DNA of 64,000 bases, taken from assembly GCA_963720645.1 (NCBI GenBank), contig CAVRFX010000022.1, positions 124,001-188,000 of the forward strand. Direction: 5' to 3'. Under the pieces are notes generated by a model, which was given only the letters and a program-made list of their open reading frames with translations, made no database searches and was not told the origin of the DNA. The translations under genes were made by a program, and so were the position numbers. Numbering within the stretch: position 1 is the stretch's first letter; each line of letters begins with the position of its first letter. Below are positions 26,782 through 34,990 of the stretch, piece by piece. Source of the DNA: RYN-230 sp963720645 (GTDB lineage Bacteria; Actinomycetota; Actinomycetes; Streptosporangiales; Streptosporangiaceae).

Positions 26782-27081
26782 TGTCGCACCGACGTAGCGA
26801 ATGATCGGCGGTGGCCGAGCCTGCCTGTAGGCCGGGTCTTGTGCGAGAGGGTCCGTGACCTCGGCTGATTCTGACCAGGTGCGGCTTGACCTGCGGATGC
26901 GATCCCAGCGGTTCTCATCAGTTCCGGGCAGATCGCAAGGTCATGTGCCCCGAAAGTGCCCCCGCTGTCGGCTGCGCTGACACTTCAGCGGCAAGTCTTC
27001 AACGACTCTAGCTGGCTGCCCTCTACGACTGCTTCGGCCTCATCTAGCGAGCTGCCTGACTGAGATCGTAGCCTGGGCCAC

Positions 27082-27345
27082 ATGAGCAAGGCCATCGGCC
27101 ACAGCCAGCCAGACCCCGAACAGCTGGCCAGGTGGGACAGGTTCCCGGACATGAGCCTCCGGATATCAGGAGTGAGTATGCATGGCCGGTGTTGGCACCG
27201 GAGTATTGACTGCTCGCTCTACCGGGCCACGACGAACCGGCCGGTCACGGTAGGCCCGGTCGAACAGATGACGGCGGGCGAGGCGAAGGCACGCGGCTAC
27301 GGGCTCTGCTCGCGGTGCCTCAAGCAGACGATTACCTCGGTGTGA
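27082..27345 (+). CDS. Small Cys-containing orphan protein
   Basis: 87 residues from ATG 27082. Four Cys in two groups (GRCWHRSIDCSLY and GLCSRCLKQ) with a nearby His could form a zinc site. No signal or membrane helix. I do not recognise a family. It lies inside the island between two copies of the TTGACGCTTAAGCGTCAA palindrome; codon use fits real coding but evidence is limited. Confidence 0.5.
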   Translation: MSKAIGHSQPDPEQLARWDRFPDMSLRISGVSMHGRCWHRSIDCSLYRATTNRPVTVGPVEQMTAGEAKARGYGLCSRCLKQTITSV

Positions 27346-27872
27346 ACTAGCTAGATTCAAAACCGTCGGCCAGGGATTGCGCGGCTCAGGTTGACGCTTA
27401 AGCGTCAAGTGCGATCGCAGCGCTAGCGCCGTCACATGTTCTGGCTCAGTCCTCCCTCGGCTCCCGATAGCTGCGAACTCCGGGACTGCCGGGCAGGTTC
27501 AGTCAAGGGTCTGCGGGCGAAGCCCGACGCCGTAGGCGCTCTTGACGGGTTCTGCCCCCCCACGGACGATGACGGAGCGGGAGCCAGTACTCTGCACCTG
27601 CGGGACTGTCTTGGTGATCGTCTGACGTCTCGGCGGGCCGGACGATCTAGGGTTCGCGCCAGCCGACCGGCGTGCGGCGCCGCCATGTCGGCGGCGCGAG
27701 TGGCCCTCCAGGCCGCCTTGAAGACGTACAGAAAGTCTGCACAGACACGGCGTCGGTCGTCCGGTGCCTGACTCCGACTGATCGTTGACACGGCAGCTTC
27801 ATCTGATGCTTGACACCGCCCGCTCGGGCATGCCTCGTCGTGACCTTGTTCGCGGCGGAGGGTGGCCGGGCC
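27346..27872. other. Spacer before the IS481-type gene
   Basis: 527 bp without a convincing gene. Contains the perfect palindrome at 27390-27407. Near 27778-27817 the motifs TGATCGTTGACA and GATGCTTGACA resemble the end of an IS481-type element, but no matching right end was found. Confidence 0.4.
27390..27407. promoter_or_regulatory. Island palindrome copy 2 (TTGACGCTTAAGCGTCAA)
   Basis: Perfect 18-bp palindrome, 45 bp after the stop of the 87-residue gene. Best copy of the three; probably an operator. Confidence 0.55.
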
Positions 27873-29636
27873 GTGCTCGTGGAGTTGAGCGTCATGGAGC
27901 AGCGCTATCACGCAGTCATGGAAGTCATCTCCGGGGCGCCGGTCACTGAGGTAGCTGGCCGCTACGGAGTTACCCGCCAGGCCGTGCACGTATGGCTGGG
28001 CAAATACCAGAAGGAGGGGTTAGCCGGGCTGGCTGACCATTCCCACCGGCCGCACTTCCAGCCTCGTCAGCTCGCAGCGGACGTCGAGGCGATGATCTGC
28101 CAGCTCCGGGGTGCGCATCCGCGGTGGGGACCGCGACGACTGCAGTATGAGCTCGGCGAAGGCCAGGTGGCACCGGTGCCGTCCCGGTCGACTATCTACC
28201 GGGTTCTCGTCCGCCGGGGCCTGGTCCCGGCCCGTAAGCGAAAGCGCCGCCGTCAGGACTACAAGCGCTGGCAGCGGGAAGCGCCGATGCAGCTGTGGCA
28301 GCTGGACATCACCGCGTCGGTATTCCTGACCGACGGCACCGAGCTGAAGCTCATCTCCGGCCTTGACGACCACTCCCGGTACTGCGTGATCGCCACCGTC
28401 GTGCGCCGTGGCACCGCCCGCGCCGTCTGCCGCGCCTTCATCACCGCGATGCGGACCTACGGCGTCCCCGACGAGGTGCTCACGGACAACGGCAAGCAGT
28501 TCACCGGAAGATTCGGCAAGCCCCGCCCGGCCGAGGTGCTGTTCGAGCGGATCTGCCGCCGCAACGGCATCCGCCAGCTGCTCACAAAGCCCTACTCGCC
28601 CACCACGACCGGCAAGGTCGAACGCTGGCATCAGACCCTGCAGGACGAGTTCCTCGATGACACCGGGCCGTTCGCCACCCTGGAGGAAGCTCAGGCCGCG
28701 GTCGATCAGTGGCGGGAGGAGTACAACCACCAGCGGCCGCATCAGTCCCTGGACATGGCATGTCCTGCTGATAAGTTCCGGCCCTCAGCTGGCGCTGATG
28801 ACGGCCTGGCGCTGTGGGCGCCGGCTGACCTCGAGACCGTCACCACTGCGGTGCCAGGACCGGCTCCGGCACCGGTAATTGCGGGATCCGTGACCTGGCC
28901 GGACGCCATCGAGATCGACCGGGTCGTCCCGGCCTCGGGGAACATGACGATCGGACCGCAGCAGTTCTGGCTGGGCACCAGCCGGACCGGCCAGACGGTG
29001 AGCTTCTGGATCGACACCACCACTGTGCACCTGAGCATCGGCGGATGGCGGATCAAAACCGTGCCTTCCCGCCTGTCCTCCGTCGACCTCGCCCGGCTCC
29101 GCAACGCTGGTGCCCGTCCGGCCGGACCGCCCCCAGCCGGGCCTGCACCCGGACCGCTAGCAGCGACCAGCTGCGTGCAAGTGCAGCGGCTCATCAACGC
29201 CGCCGGGATCATCACCCTCGGCAACCAGGCCATCCAGGTCGGCTCCCCGATGGCGGGGCAACGAGCCCGCATCCGCCTGGACGGGCAGGTCATGCACGTC
29301 ATCACCCAGGACGGCGTCCTGTGGCGCAGCCTGCCGTGCCCCATCCCGCCCGGCCAGCGGCACAAGCTCCAGGGCGTCCGCCTCGCCGGGCCAGAACCAC
29401 TCCCGCCACAGGCCCAGACCGTCCAGCGGAAGGTCTCCAGCCGCGGCAGCATCCAGGTCGCCAGGCAGCGCATCCAGGTCGGCTTCCCCCACGCCGACAA
29501 GATTGCCACCATTCAGCTCGGCGACACCAGCTTGCGCATCATCGACCAGCACGGCGAGCTGATCACCGCCGTGCCCAGAAACGGCACCGGTGAGATCAGC
29601 CGGTTCAAGGCCTACGGAAGCAGGAAACCACGATGA
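27873..29636 (+). CDS. IS481-family transposase/integrase with long C-terminal extension
   Basis: 587 residues from GTG 27873 (GGAGGG upstream), giving the family start LVELSVMEQRYHAVMEVI. N-terminal HTH (EVAGRYGVTRQAVHVWLGKY), then an rve-type DDE core: first Asp in LWQLDITASVF, second in VLTDNGKQF, Glu in PTTTGKVERWHQT, with YNHQRPHQSLDM closing the core at about residue 310. The last 270 residues are three related beta-rich repeats (GNMTIGPQQFWLG, GIITLGNQAIQVGSPMAGQ, GSIQVARQRIQVGFPHADK), not needed for the DDE fold and of unknown role. A relic of a second copy lies at 30125-30215. Confidence 0.85.
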   Translation: MLVELSVMEQRYHAVMEVISGAPVTEVAGRYGVTRQAVHVWLGKYQKEGLAGLADHSHRPHFQPRQLAADVEAMICQLRGAHPRWGPRRLQYELGEGQVAPVPSRSTIYRVLVRRGLVPARKRKRRRQDYKRWQREAPMQLWQLDITASVFLTDGTELKLISGLDDHSRYCVIATVVRRGTARAVCRAFITAMRTYGVPDEVLTDNGKQFTGRFGKPRPAEVLFERICRRNGIRQLLTKPYSPTTTGKVERWHQTLQDEFLDDTGPFATLEEAQAAVDQWREEYNHQRPHQSLDMACPADKFRPSAGADDGLALWAPADLETVTTAVPGPAPAPVIAGSVTWPDAIEIDRVVPASGNMTIGPQQFWLGTSRTGQTVSFWIDTTTVHLSIGGWRIKTVPSRLSSVDLARLRNAGARPAGPPPAGPAPGPLAATSCVQVQRLINAAGIITLGNQAIQVGSPMAGQRARIRLDGQVMHVITQDGVLWRSLPCPIPPGQRHKLQGVRLAGPEPLPPQAQTVQRKVSSRGSIQVARQRIQVGFPHADKIATIQLGDTSLRIIDQHGELITAVPRNGTGEISRFKAYGSRKPR

Positions 29637-29682
29637 CCAGCCCGGCAGTGAGCACACGCGGCACCGCGGAGGCGGCGATTCC

Positions 29683-29907
29683 ATGGCCGCAGTAACCCTG
29701 AACGCCAATGACGCAGCCGAGCTGGCGGAGATGCTGCAGTTCCTCGCCGACTGGCTGAACCGTGATCCCAGCCGCCTCGGCGCGTCGCTGGAAGACTTCG
29801 CCGGCCACCCGGCCTGCAACACCTGCCAGCTGCGCGAGGACCTGGACCGGTTCATTTTCCTGCTCGGCGGCAGCGACGGCGAATCCCTCTTCGGCCCGCC
29901 ACGGTGA
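29683..29907 (+). CDS. Small acidic protein downstream of the transposase
   Basis: 74 residues from ATG 29683 with GGAGG upstream, 46 bp after the transposase stop. Mostly helical: NANDAAELAEMLQFLADWLN, then HPACNTCQLREDLDRFIFLLG with a CxxC pair. No known family. Its ribosome site and tight spacing suggest co-expression with the transposase. Confidence 0.6.
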   Translation: MAAVTLNANDAAELAEMLQFLADWLNRDPSRLGASLEDFAGHPACNTCQLREDLDRFIFLLGGSDGESLFGPPR

Positions 29908-30124
29908 CAGCCGGGAGCCTGCACCGCTGACCCGGCCAGCCGAGGATACGCCGGGCCTTCACGGCGTCACCGTCGTTCGTCCTCGCGCTGGCGCGCTGCG
30001 GGCGCTCCACGCTGACCCCGCTCCGGCTCCAGCGTTGATCGGCAGCCATCCGGGAAAGCACCAGACCGGCTAACGCGCGCAAAGCGCTGGCGTCCCCGTG
30101 ATGGGCTAGACAGATCGGCAGACC

Positions 30125-30215
30125 ATGGTGAAGCTGAGCGTCATTGGAGCAGCGCTATCACGTAGTCATGGAGGTCATCTGTGGCGCCCCGGTGACCAAG
30201 GTCGCCTGGCTCAAT
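30125..30215 (+). pseudogene. 5' relic of a second IS481-type transposase gene
   Basis: The DNA repeats the first ~85 bases of the 27873 gene (CTGAGCGTCAT, GGAGCAGCGCTATCACG, TAGTCATGGAGGTCATCT) with a one-base insertion after GTCAT that breaks the frame, and ends abruptly near 30215. The surrounding 29908-30262 has no other gene. Confidence 0.65.
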
Positions 30216-30262
30216 CACGCCACGGTCGCACCGCCCGTGGGCGGCGTTCCCGTGCTTTGCGC

Positions 30263-31109
30263 TCAGGTGACCCGCGCGGTGACCAGGGTCTCCACGTTGT
30301 AGGGCCGCAAGCCATCGGTCCGGTCGGCGAAATACCGCTGTTCGAGGTCTGCACGTGCTGGATGGTCGACGACCTTCAGCCCGCACCGGCTGATCAGCCG
30401 CTCGATCTCGATGACCGGCCAGCCGGGCTGCAGCGGCTCGCCAACTGAGGCCACGAGCGGGGCGTAGATCCGGATGAACTCTCTGCCGACGCCATCGAGC
30501 ACCGACTCCTCGGCCCGGTAGGAGAACACCACCTCCGAGCCAGGGGCAGCCCCCGCAGTCGTGCGCAACGTCGACTCGATCGCCTGCGCGGTGAGATAGG
30601 GGGCAACGCCGGTCCAGGAGAACAGCGCCGGCTGCGCCCCAGTCGAACCCGGCCGCGCGCAAAGCGTCCCGAAGAGGCTCGGCCTCGAAATCAGCCGGGA
30701 CGAACACCTGCGAGTCACTGAGCGGAAGCGCGAGGTCCCCGACCCGCTCCAGCTTCCAGGCCTGGGAGGCAGGGTGATCAACCTCGAACACCCTGACGGA
30801 GCGGAGCAGGTCCGGGCGCCGCCACGCGAACGAGTCAAGCCCCGCGCCCAGGATGACGTACTGCGTGAAGGCGCCAGCAGCCAGCCGGTCCTCGGCATAC
30901 CGGCTGCGGGCGCAGACAGCCGCGCGAGACTCGCGAACGACCTGGCCGGGGAACAGCGGATTTACCTGGTCGCGTAGCTCCTGCCACACCGGGCCGACGA
31001 GCACCAAGGCCAGAGCGTCGTCCAGCACCCACGGCGGCGTCTCCTCCACGCGAAATAATCCCCGCGACACTGCCGCGAACATCGCCGTCCTGCTCGGTGC
31101 GGCCTCCAT
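30263..31109 (-). pseudogene. SAM-dependent methyltransferase (LCMT/TIGR00027-like), one frameshift
   Basis: ATG 31109 follows GGGAGGG. About 281 residues when the break near 30640 is repaired. Family features: SRTAMFAAVSRGLF, VVRESRAAVCARSRYAEDRL, the SAM-site motif QYVILGAGLDSFAWRRP, FEVDHPASQAWKLERV, then after the shift FSWTGVAPYLTAQAIESTL, GSEVVFSYRA and the tail TDGLRPYNVETLVTARV. Such enzymes methylate small molecules or carboxylates; several sit in biosynthetic loci, but this one stands alone in the island. A single-base shift in otherwise full-length sequence suggests a read error. Confidence 0.75.
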
Positions 31110-31301
31110 GTGCCCTCCCTGCGATAATGCGACCACTCCATGCCGGCCTGGCGCTGCCCCGAATGCGCACTCATATGATGCGCCTGAAGCGCCCGGACTC
31201 TCCACAGCCACCCACGACGGCGACTGATGTGATACGCACTCCCTAGAAACCGTCAAGCGACACCTGAAGCCGATCTGTCAGCGATCACCAGAACCTAGGC
31301 A

Positions 31302-31375
31302 ACGGCGTCGGTGTCGGTGTCCTTCGGCGGTAGATGCGCGACAGTTGTCCGCCAGCTGATCTGCGACATATCGAG
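31302..31375. repeat. 74-bp direct repeat, copy 1 (right of the methyltransferase)
   Basis: Starts ACGGCGTCGGTGTCGGTGTC and ends with CCGCCAGCTGATCTGCGACA and a few bases; the two blocks are identical in the second copy at 32189-32262, with about 20 less conserved bases between. The region 31110-31447 has no gene. Confidence 0.7.
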
Positions 31376-31447
31376 CTCGCTGCGGGGCTATGAGAATGCC
31401 TCGCTGGGAGGTGCAGTATGGCGCTGGGCCCTTACGAGGCCGTGACC

Positions 31448-32059
31448 TCATTCGACGAGCAGCCCTGCGGCCACGAACGCACGGTGGTAGATCTCTCGGA
31501 TGACCTGCTGTTTGCGGGCGTTGTACTGGTTGACGTGCTCACCTTCGGCATTGGCCTGGGCGGCGGCTTCCCGCTTGGCGGAGGCGTAGCGGTCGCGCTC
31601 GTCGGGGTTGCCCCGTAGCCAGTCACGGAAGATCCGGTGCTTGATCAATTCGGGGCTACCGAATCCGAAAACATGCAGATTGCACTGCGGCTCGTCTGCT
31701 CGCAGCAGCCGGTGGCCGTGCCACCAGGGTTCGCGGATCGCCAGTCGGAACCCGATCGCCTCTAGTGTAGGTATGTAGTCTTGTTCCCGGCCAGGATCGG
31801 CGACCGTCAGGTCGATGTCGATGATGGGCTTGGCCGCCAACCCCGGGACTGCGGTAGAGCCCACGTGCTCAAGCTGCAGCACCCGCCAGGCTAGGGCCTC
31901 CCGAATCCGGCTGGCGAGGTCGCCATATCGTTCCGGCCAGGTGGGATCGGGATCGGCTATCTCTATGCCGATGTCCGGGGCCGCGCCGGGCACCCACGGA
32001 TCGGCTCCCGGCGGTGGCGGAGAGTCGTCGAACGACACGATCTCGGCTCGGCTCGGCAT
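31448..32059 (-). CDS. GrpB/UPF0157 family protein
   Basis: 203 residues. Typical GrpB sequence: IEIADPDPTWPERYGDLASRI, then the nucleotidyltransferase-like active site VLQLEHVGSTAVPGLAAKPIIDIDLTV (GSTA plus DxD), LHVFGFGSPELIKHRIFRDWL and a C-terminal helix with YNARKQQVIREI. The family fold is a nucleotidyltransferase of unknown substrate, possibly coenzyme- or tRNA-related. It is framed by a 74-bp direct repeat (31302-31375 and 32189-32262), so it may be a mobile cassette. Confidence 0.9.
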   Translation of the reverse strand: MPSRAEIVSFDDSPPPPGADPWVPGAAPDIGIEIADPDPTWPERYGDLASRIREALAWRVLQLEHVGSTAVPGLAAKPIIDIDLTVADPGREQDYIPTLEAIGFRLAIREPWWHGHRLLRADEPQCNLHVFGFGSPELIKHRIFRDWLRGNPDERDRYASAKREAAAQANAEGEHVNQYNARKQQVIREIYHRAFVAAGLLVE

Positions 32060-32188
32060 CAGCGCAGTTTATTACCCGCTCATAGGCTGACAGGAAGGTC
32101 GGCGGCGGGCATTCGGCTGCCTAGGTCGCGCTAGACCCTGTCGCGCCTCAGTTGGCGGACGACTGTCGCGGATCTGTTGTCGGTTCAC

Positions 32189-32262
32189 ACGGCGTCGGTG
32201 TCGGTGTCTCCGTTGGCTGGCGTGCGACATTGCTCCGCCAGCTGATCTGCGACACATTGGGG
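32189..32262. repeat. 74-bp direct repeat, copy 2
   Basis: Same orientation as copy 1 at 31302-31375; shares the blocks ACGGCGTCGGTGTCGGTGTC and CCGCCAGCTGATCTGCGACA. Lies in the gene-free stretch 32060-32403. Confidence 0.7.
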
Positions 32263-32403
32263 CACGGAGCAGCGTGGCGGTACATCACGGCCCGGTAGTC
32301 GCATCGGCCCAGGCCACCCGACACGTCAAGTGCCGTCGTAGTGTCGTGCCATCGCTTCTCGCACCTGGGCGGCCTTCTTCGGGGGCTGGGTAGAGTCGAG
32401 GTC

Positions 32404-32952
32404 GTGATCGATGTCTCCGGCGCGGAGGACCTCGCCGAGGCGAGGTTGGCGGCTTCGTTGCCTCGTCGCTGGCGGCATGTCCGGTCGGTGGGTCGGCGAG
32501 CCCGGTGGGTTGCGAAGACTTTGGACCTGCCCGATGAGTTGGTGGCTGCGGCGTGGCTGCATGACATCGGCTATGCCCCGGAGCTGGTGGACACCGGCTT
32601 CCACCCGCTGGATGGGGCGCGGTTCCTTCGCAGCGTGGATGTCGATCCGCGGGTGGTAAGCCTCGTGGCCTACCACTCGTGCGCTCAGATTGAAGCTGAG
32701 GTCCGTGGGTTGGGCGCGCTGCTGGCTGTTGAGTTCTCCCCCGGAGATCCGGCATTGGCAGATGCCCTCTTGTACTGCGACATGACGACCGGCCCTGACG
32801 GCGATTATGTCCGGCCTGCTGATCGGCTTGTCGAGATCCGCGGCCGGTACGGTCCAGGTCACGAGGCCACACGATTCGTGAAGCTGGCCGCCCCGGAGAT
32901 TCTGGCTACGGCGGGGCGGGTTGAAGAGCTGCTCGCTGTTCAGCCGAGGTAG
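32404..32952 (+). CDS. HD-domain phosphohydrolase-like protein
   Basis: 182 residues from GTG 32404 with GAGG just upstream. HD signature: LPRRWRHVRSVGRRARWVA supplies the first His, AAWLHDIGYA the HD pair, VAYHSCA a further His, and DALLYCDMTT the last Asp. This is a small metal-dependent phosphohydrolase, probably on nucleotides. Its 3' end overlaps the NUDIX gene (on the other strand) by 13 bp. Confidence 0.87.
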   Translation: MIDVSGAEDLAEARLAASLPRRWRHVRSVGRRARWVAKTLDLPDELVAAAWLHDIGYAPELVDTGFHPLDGARFLRSVDVDPRVVSLVAYHSCAQIEAEVRGLGALLAVEFSPGDPALADALLYCDMTTGPDGDYVRPADRLVEIRGRYGPGHEATRFVKLAAPEILATAGRVEELLAVQPR

Positions 32953-33416
32953 GGCTTGCGCCGTTTGTCGAGATAGTGCTGGATGCGTTGACGCATCGAC
33001 GGATGCATCTGCAAGCCCGGGACGGCGGCAGGAGCAACCCATTGCGGTTCGGCCGACTCGCTGCTGGCCCGCAGTCGCCCTCCGACTGGCCGGGCGGTAA
33101 AGACGACCGAGAACTCCTGCCGGGCTTCGCCGTTGCTGGTGTAGAGGATGACATGCCGGGGGCTGGTGTAGATCCCGACCAGCCCGGTGATCTCACAGCT
33201 GATGCCGGTTTCTTCGCGGGTCTCCCGCACCGCCGTGTCTGTGATCGACTCGCCCAGATCCATGCCGCCGCCCGGGACCGCCCAGTTCCCGTTGTCGGTC
33301 CTCCGGATCATCAGGATCTCGCTGTCATCGTTGACGACGATCACGTTGGCTGACGGGACGACGCTGTTGGCTTCCGGGGCTGCTGGGTCATCGAGGAAGT
33401 CGATACGTTCACCCAC
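32940..33416 (-). CDS. NUDIX hydrolase
   Basis: 158 residues from GTG 33416, chosen because AAGGAG lies 11 bases upstream and the frame start coincides with family starts. Nudix box GGMDLGESITDTAVRETREE then TGI, matching GX5EX7REUXEEXGU. Hydrolyses nucleoside diphosphates linked to another group, such as damaged NTPs or sugar nucleotides. It starts two bases after the stop of a cut XRE-type regulator gene, so they were one operon. Confidence 0.9.
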   Translation of the reverse strand: MGERIDFLDDPAAPEANSVVPSANVIVVNDDSEILMIRRTDNGNWAVPGGGMDLGESITDTAVRETREETGISCEITGLVGIYTSPRHVILYTSNGEARQEFSVVFTARPVGGRLRASSESAEPQWVAPAAVPGLQMHPSMRQRIQHYLDKRRKPYLG

Positions 33417-33418
33417 GG

Positions 33419-33597
33419 CTACAGCTTCTCCTTGCCGGTGAAGGTCTTCCAAGTCTGGTCCCATACCCGGTCGAAACTGCGGGCGTAGGTCTGGAACAGC
33501 GTCCCGGAACTGAGATGCCGCAGGTGGATGACGGGGGCGAAGTGCGCCGGCACTCCGTAAGCGTGAGTGTTGACCAGCACGCACTGTGGTCAGCGAG
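33419..33597 (-). pseudogene. C-terminal remnant of an XRE-type regulator upstream of the NUDIX gene
   Basis: In frame up to the stop at 33419: CVLVNTHAYGVPAHFAPVIH, LRHLSSGTLFQTYARSFDRVW, ending FTGKEKL. This resembles the tail of HTH regulators that often precede NUDIX genes in actinomycetes. An in-frame stop lies just upstream (about 33600) and no HTH domain is present, so the 5' part is lost. Confidence 0.5.
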
Positions 33598-33619
33598 CGT
33601 TTCAGCCAAGTGCCGGGAA

Positions 33620-33637
33620 TTGACGCTTAATTGTCGG
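33620..33637. promoter_or_regulatory. Island palindrome copy 3 (TTGACGCTTAATTGTCGG)
   Basis: The left half matches the perfect copy at 27390 over 11 bases, the right half is degenerate. Lies just upstream of the cut XRE-NUDIX unit, near the right island end. Confidence 0.4.
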
Positions 33638-33654
33638 GACTGGGGTCCGCATCC

Positions 33655-33711
33655 CTCATGATCACGGAACAGCCACGGAACAACATCCATCGTCCGGGTC
33701 CTGATCATGAG
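33655..33711. repeat. 10-bp inverted repeat near the right island end
   Basis: CTCATGATCA (33655-33664) and TGATCATGAG (33702-33711) are perfect arms 37 bases apart, 64-120 bp left of the acyl-CoA dehydrogenase stop. Could be a terminator or a recombinase arm site. Confidence 0.4.
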
Positions 33712-33774
33712 CTGAACGCGGCGGCATTCCTCCGAGTGATCTTGATCTTGAGACTGTTCTCGCAGGTCACGGGG

Positions 33775-34944
33775 TTATTTGAGGATTTGGCGGGCCATCA
33801 CAACGCGCTGGATCTGGTTGGTGCCCTCGTAGATCTGGGTGATCTTGGCGTCGCGCATCATCCGCTCCACCGGGTAGTCCCGGACGTAGCCGTAGCCGCC
33901 GAGCAGCTGCACCGCGTCGGTGGTGACAGCCATCGCGGTGTCCGAGGCGAAGCACTTGCAGGCTGAGGAGAAGAACGTCAGGTCGCCGGCGCGGTCGCCT
34001 TCCATGGCCCGCTCGGACCTGGCCGCGGCGGCGTAGGTGAGCTGCCGGGCCGCCTCCACCTTCATGGCCATGTCGGCCAGCATGAACTGCAGGCCCTGGA
34101 AGCTGGCGATGGGCTGGCCGAACTGCCGGCGCTCCTTCACGTACCCGGTGGCGTAGTCCAGGGCCCCCTGGGCGATGCCGATGGCCTGGGCCGCGATCGT
34201 GATCCGGGTGTGATCCAGGGTGGCCAGCGCGGTGCGGAACCCGCTGCCCTCGGCCCCGATCATCCGGTCCGCCGGGATGGAGCAGCTGTCGAAGTACAGT
34301 CCCCGGGTCGGCGACCCCTTGATCCCCAGCTTCTGCTCGGGCGCACCGAACGAGAGCCCCGGGTCATCCTTCTCGACCACGAACGCGGAGATCCCGCCCG
34401 TCCCGGCCGACGGGTCGGTCACCGCCATGACCGTGTAGTACTGCGACACCCCGGCGTTCGTGATCCACCGCTTGGTGCCGTTGAGGATGAAATGATCACC
34501 GTCGCGGACGGCCCGGGCCGACATGGCGGCCGCATCCGAGCCCGCCTCAGGCTCGGACAGCGCGTAGGAGAACATCGCCTCGCCCCGGGCGACCGGCGGC
34601 AGGTACCGCTGCTTGAGCTCCTCGGACCCGGCCAGCAGCAGCGGCATCGTGCCCAGCTTGTTCACCGCCGGGATCAGCGAGGACGCCGCACAGGCCCGCG
34701 CGACCTCCTCGATCACGATCGCGGTCGCGATCGCGTCCGCACCGGCCCCGCCGTACGCCTCGGGGATGTGCACGGCCGCGAAATCGTTCTTGGCCAGTGC
34801 CTCGAACACATCCCAGGGGAATTCCCCGGACTCGTCCACCTCGGCCGCCCGCGGGGCGATCTTGTCATCAGCCAGGCTGCGGATGGCCTCACGGAGCGCC
34901 TCATGCTCCGGCGTGAGCGCGAAAGCAGGGAAGTCAGAGCTCAT
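33775..34944 (-). CDS. Acyl-CoA dehydrogenase
   Basis: 389 residues from ATG 34944. Complete FAD-dependent fold: N-terminal helices to 130, the beta domain with FSYALSEPEAGSDAAAM and WITNAGVSQYYTVMA, LGIKGSPTRGLYFDSC, and the C-terminal helices with RRQFGQPIASFQGLQFMLADM. Catalytic Glu is in QIYEGTNQIQR. It oxidises an acyl-CoA to the enoyl-CoA in the cytoplasm, passing electrons to ETF; chain preference is unclear. Its last codons lie in a 35-bp repeat shared with 25070-25104, and the tail after it appears to come from the island. Same direction as purE/purK, separated by 46 bp. Confidence 0.93.
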   Translation of the reverse strand: MSSDFPAFALTPEHEALREAIRSLADDKIAPRAAEVDESGEFPWDVFEALAKNDFAAVHIPEAYGGAGADAIATAIVIEEVARACAASSLIPAVNKLGTMPLLLAGSEELKQRYLPPVARGEAMFSYALSEPEAGSDAAAMSARAVRDGDHFILNGTKRWITNAGVSQYYTVMAVTDPSAGTGGISAFVVEKDDPGLSFGAPEQKLGIKGSPTRGLYFDSCSIPADRMIGAEGSGFRTALATLDHTRITIAAQAIGIAQGALDYATGYVKERRQFGQPIASFQGLQFMLADMAMKVEAARQLTYAAAARSERAMEGDRAGDLTFFSSACKCFASDTAMAVTTDAVQLLGGYGYVRDYPVERMMRDAKITQIYEGTNQIQRVVMARQILK

Positions 34945-34990
34945 GCCCCGATAGTAGGGCGGGGGCCGTGACCAGCGGCGCAGGGGCCCT

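Larger units (their letters stand above)
25070..33841. mobile_element. Putative genomic island in the 3' end of an acyl-CoA dehydrogenase gene
   Basis: Bounded by a 35-bp perfect direct repeat (25070-25104 and 33807-33841) encoding the QIYEGTNQIQ region. The intact gene lies to the right and gets its last ten codons (VVMARQILK, stop) from island-side sequence; the old tail (MVIARQLLKGAG) lies at the left end. Contents: DUF1707 protein, two orphan small proteins, an IS481-type transposase and relic, methyltransferase, GrpB, HD, NUDIX, a cut XRE regulator, and three copies of one palindrome. G+C is visibly lower than on both sides. No tyrosine or serine recombinase was found, so the inserting enzyme is missing. 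Confidence 0.6.

Noticed and set aside
26900..27080. Possible attachment site or tRNA end (CCCCGAAAGTGCCCCCGC region)
   Set aside because: No cloverleaf could be folded and the sequence is not repeated in the window.
27436..27771. Plus-strand open frame before the transposase
   Set aside because: No ribosome site, Arg/Ala-rich composition and no motif.
31418..31618. Small plus-strand frame over the GrpB gene end
   Set aside because: Fully antisense to the conserved GrpB C-terminus, no motif.
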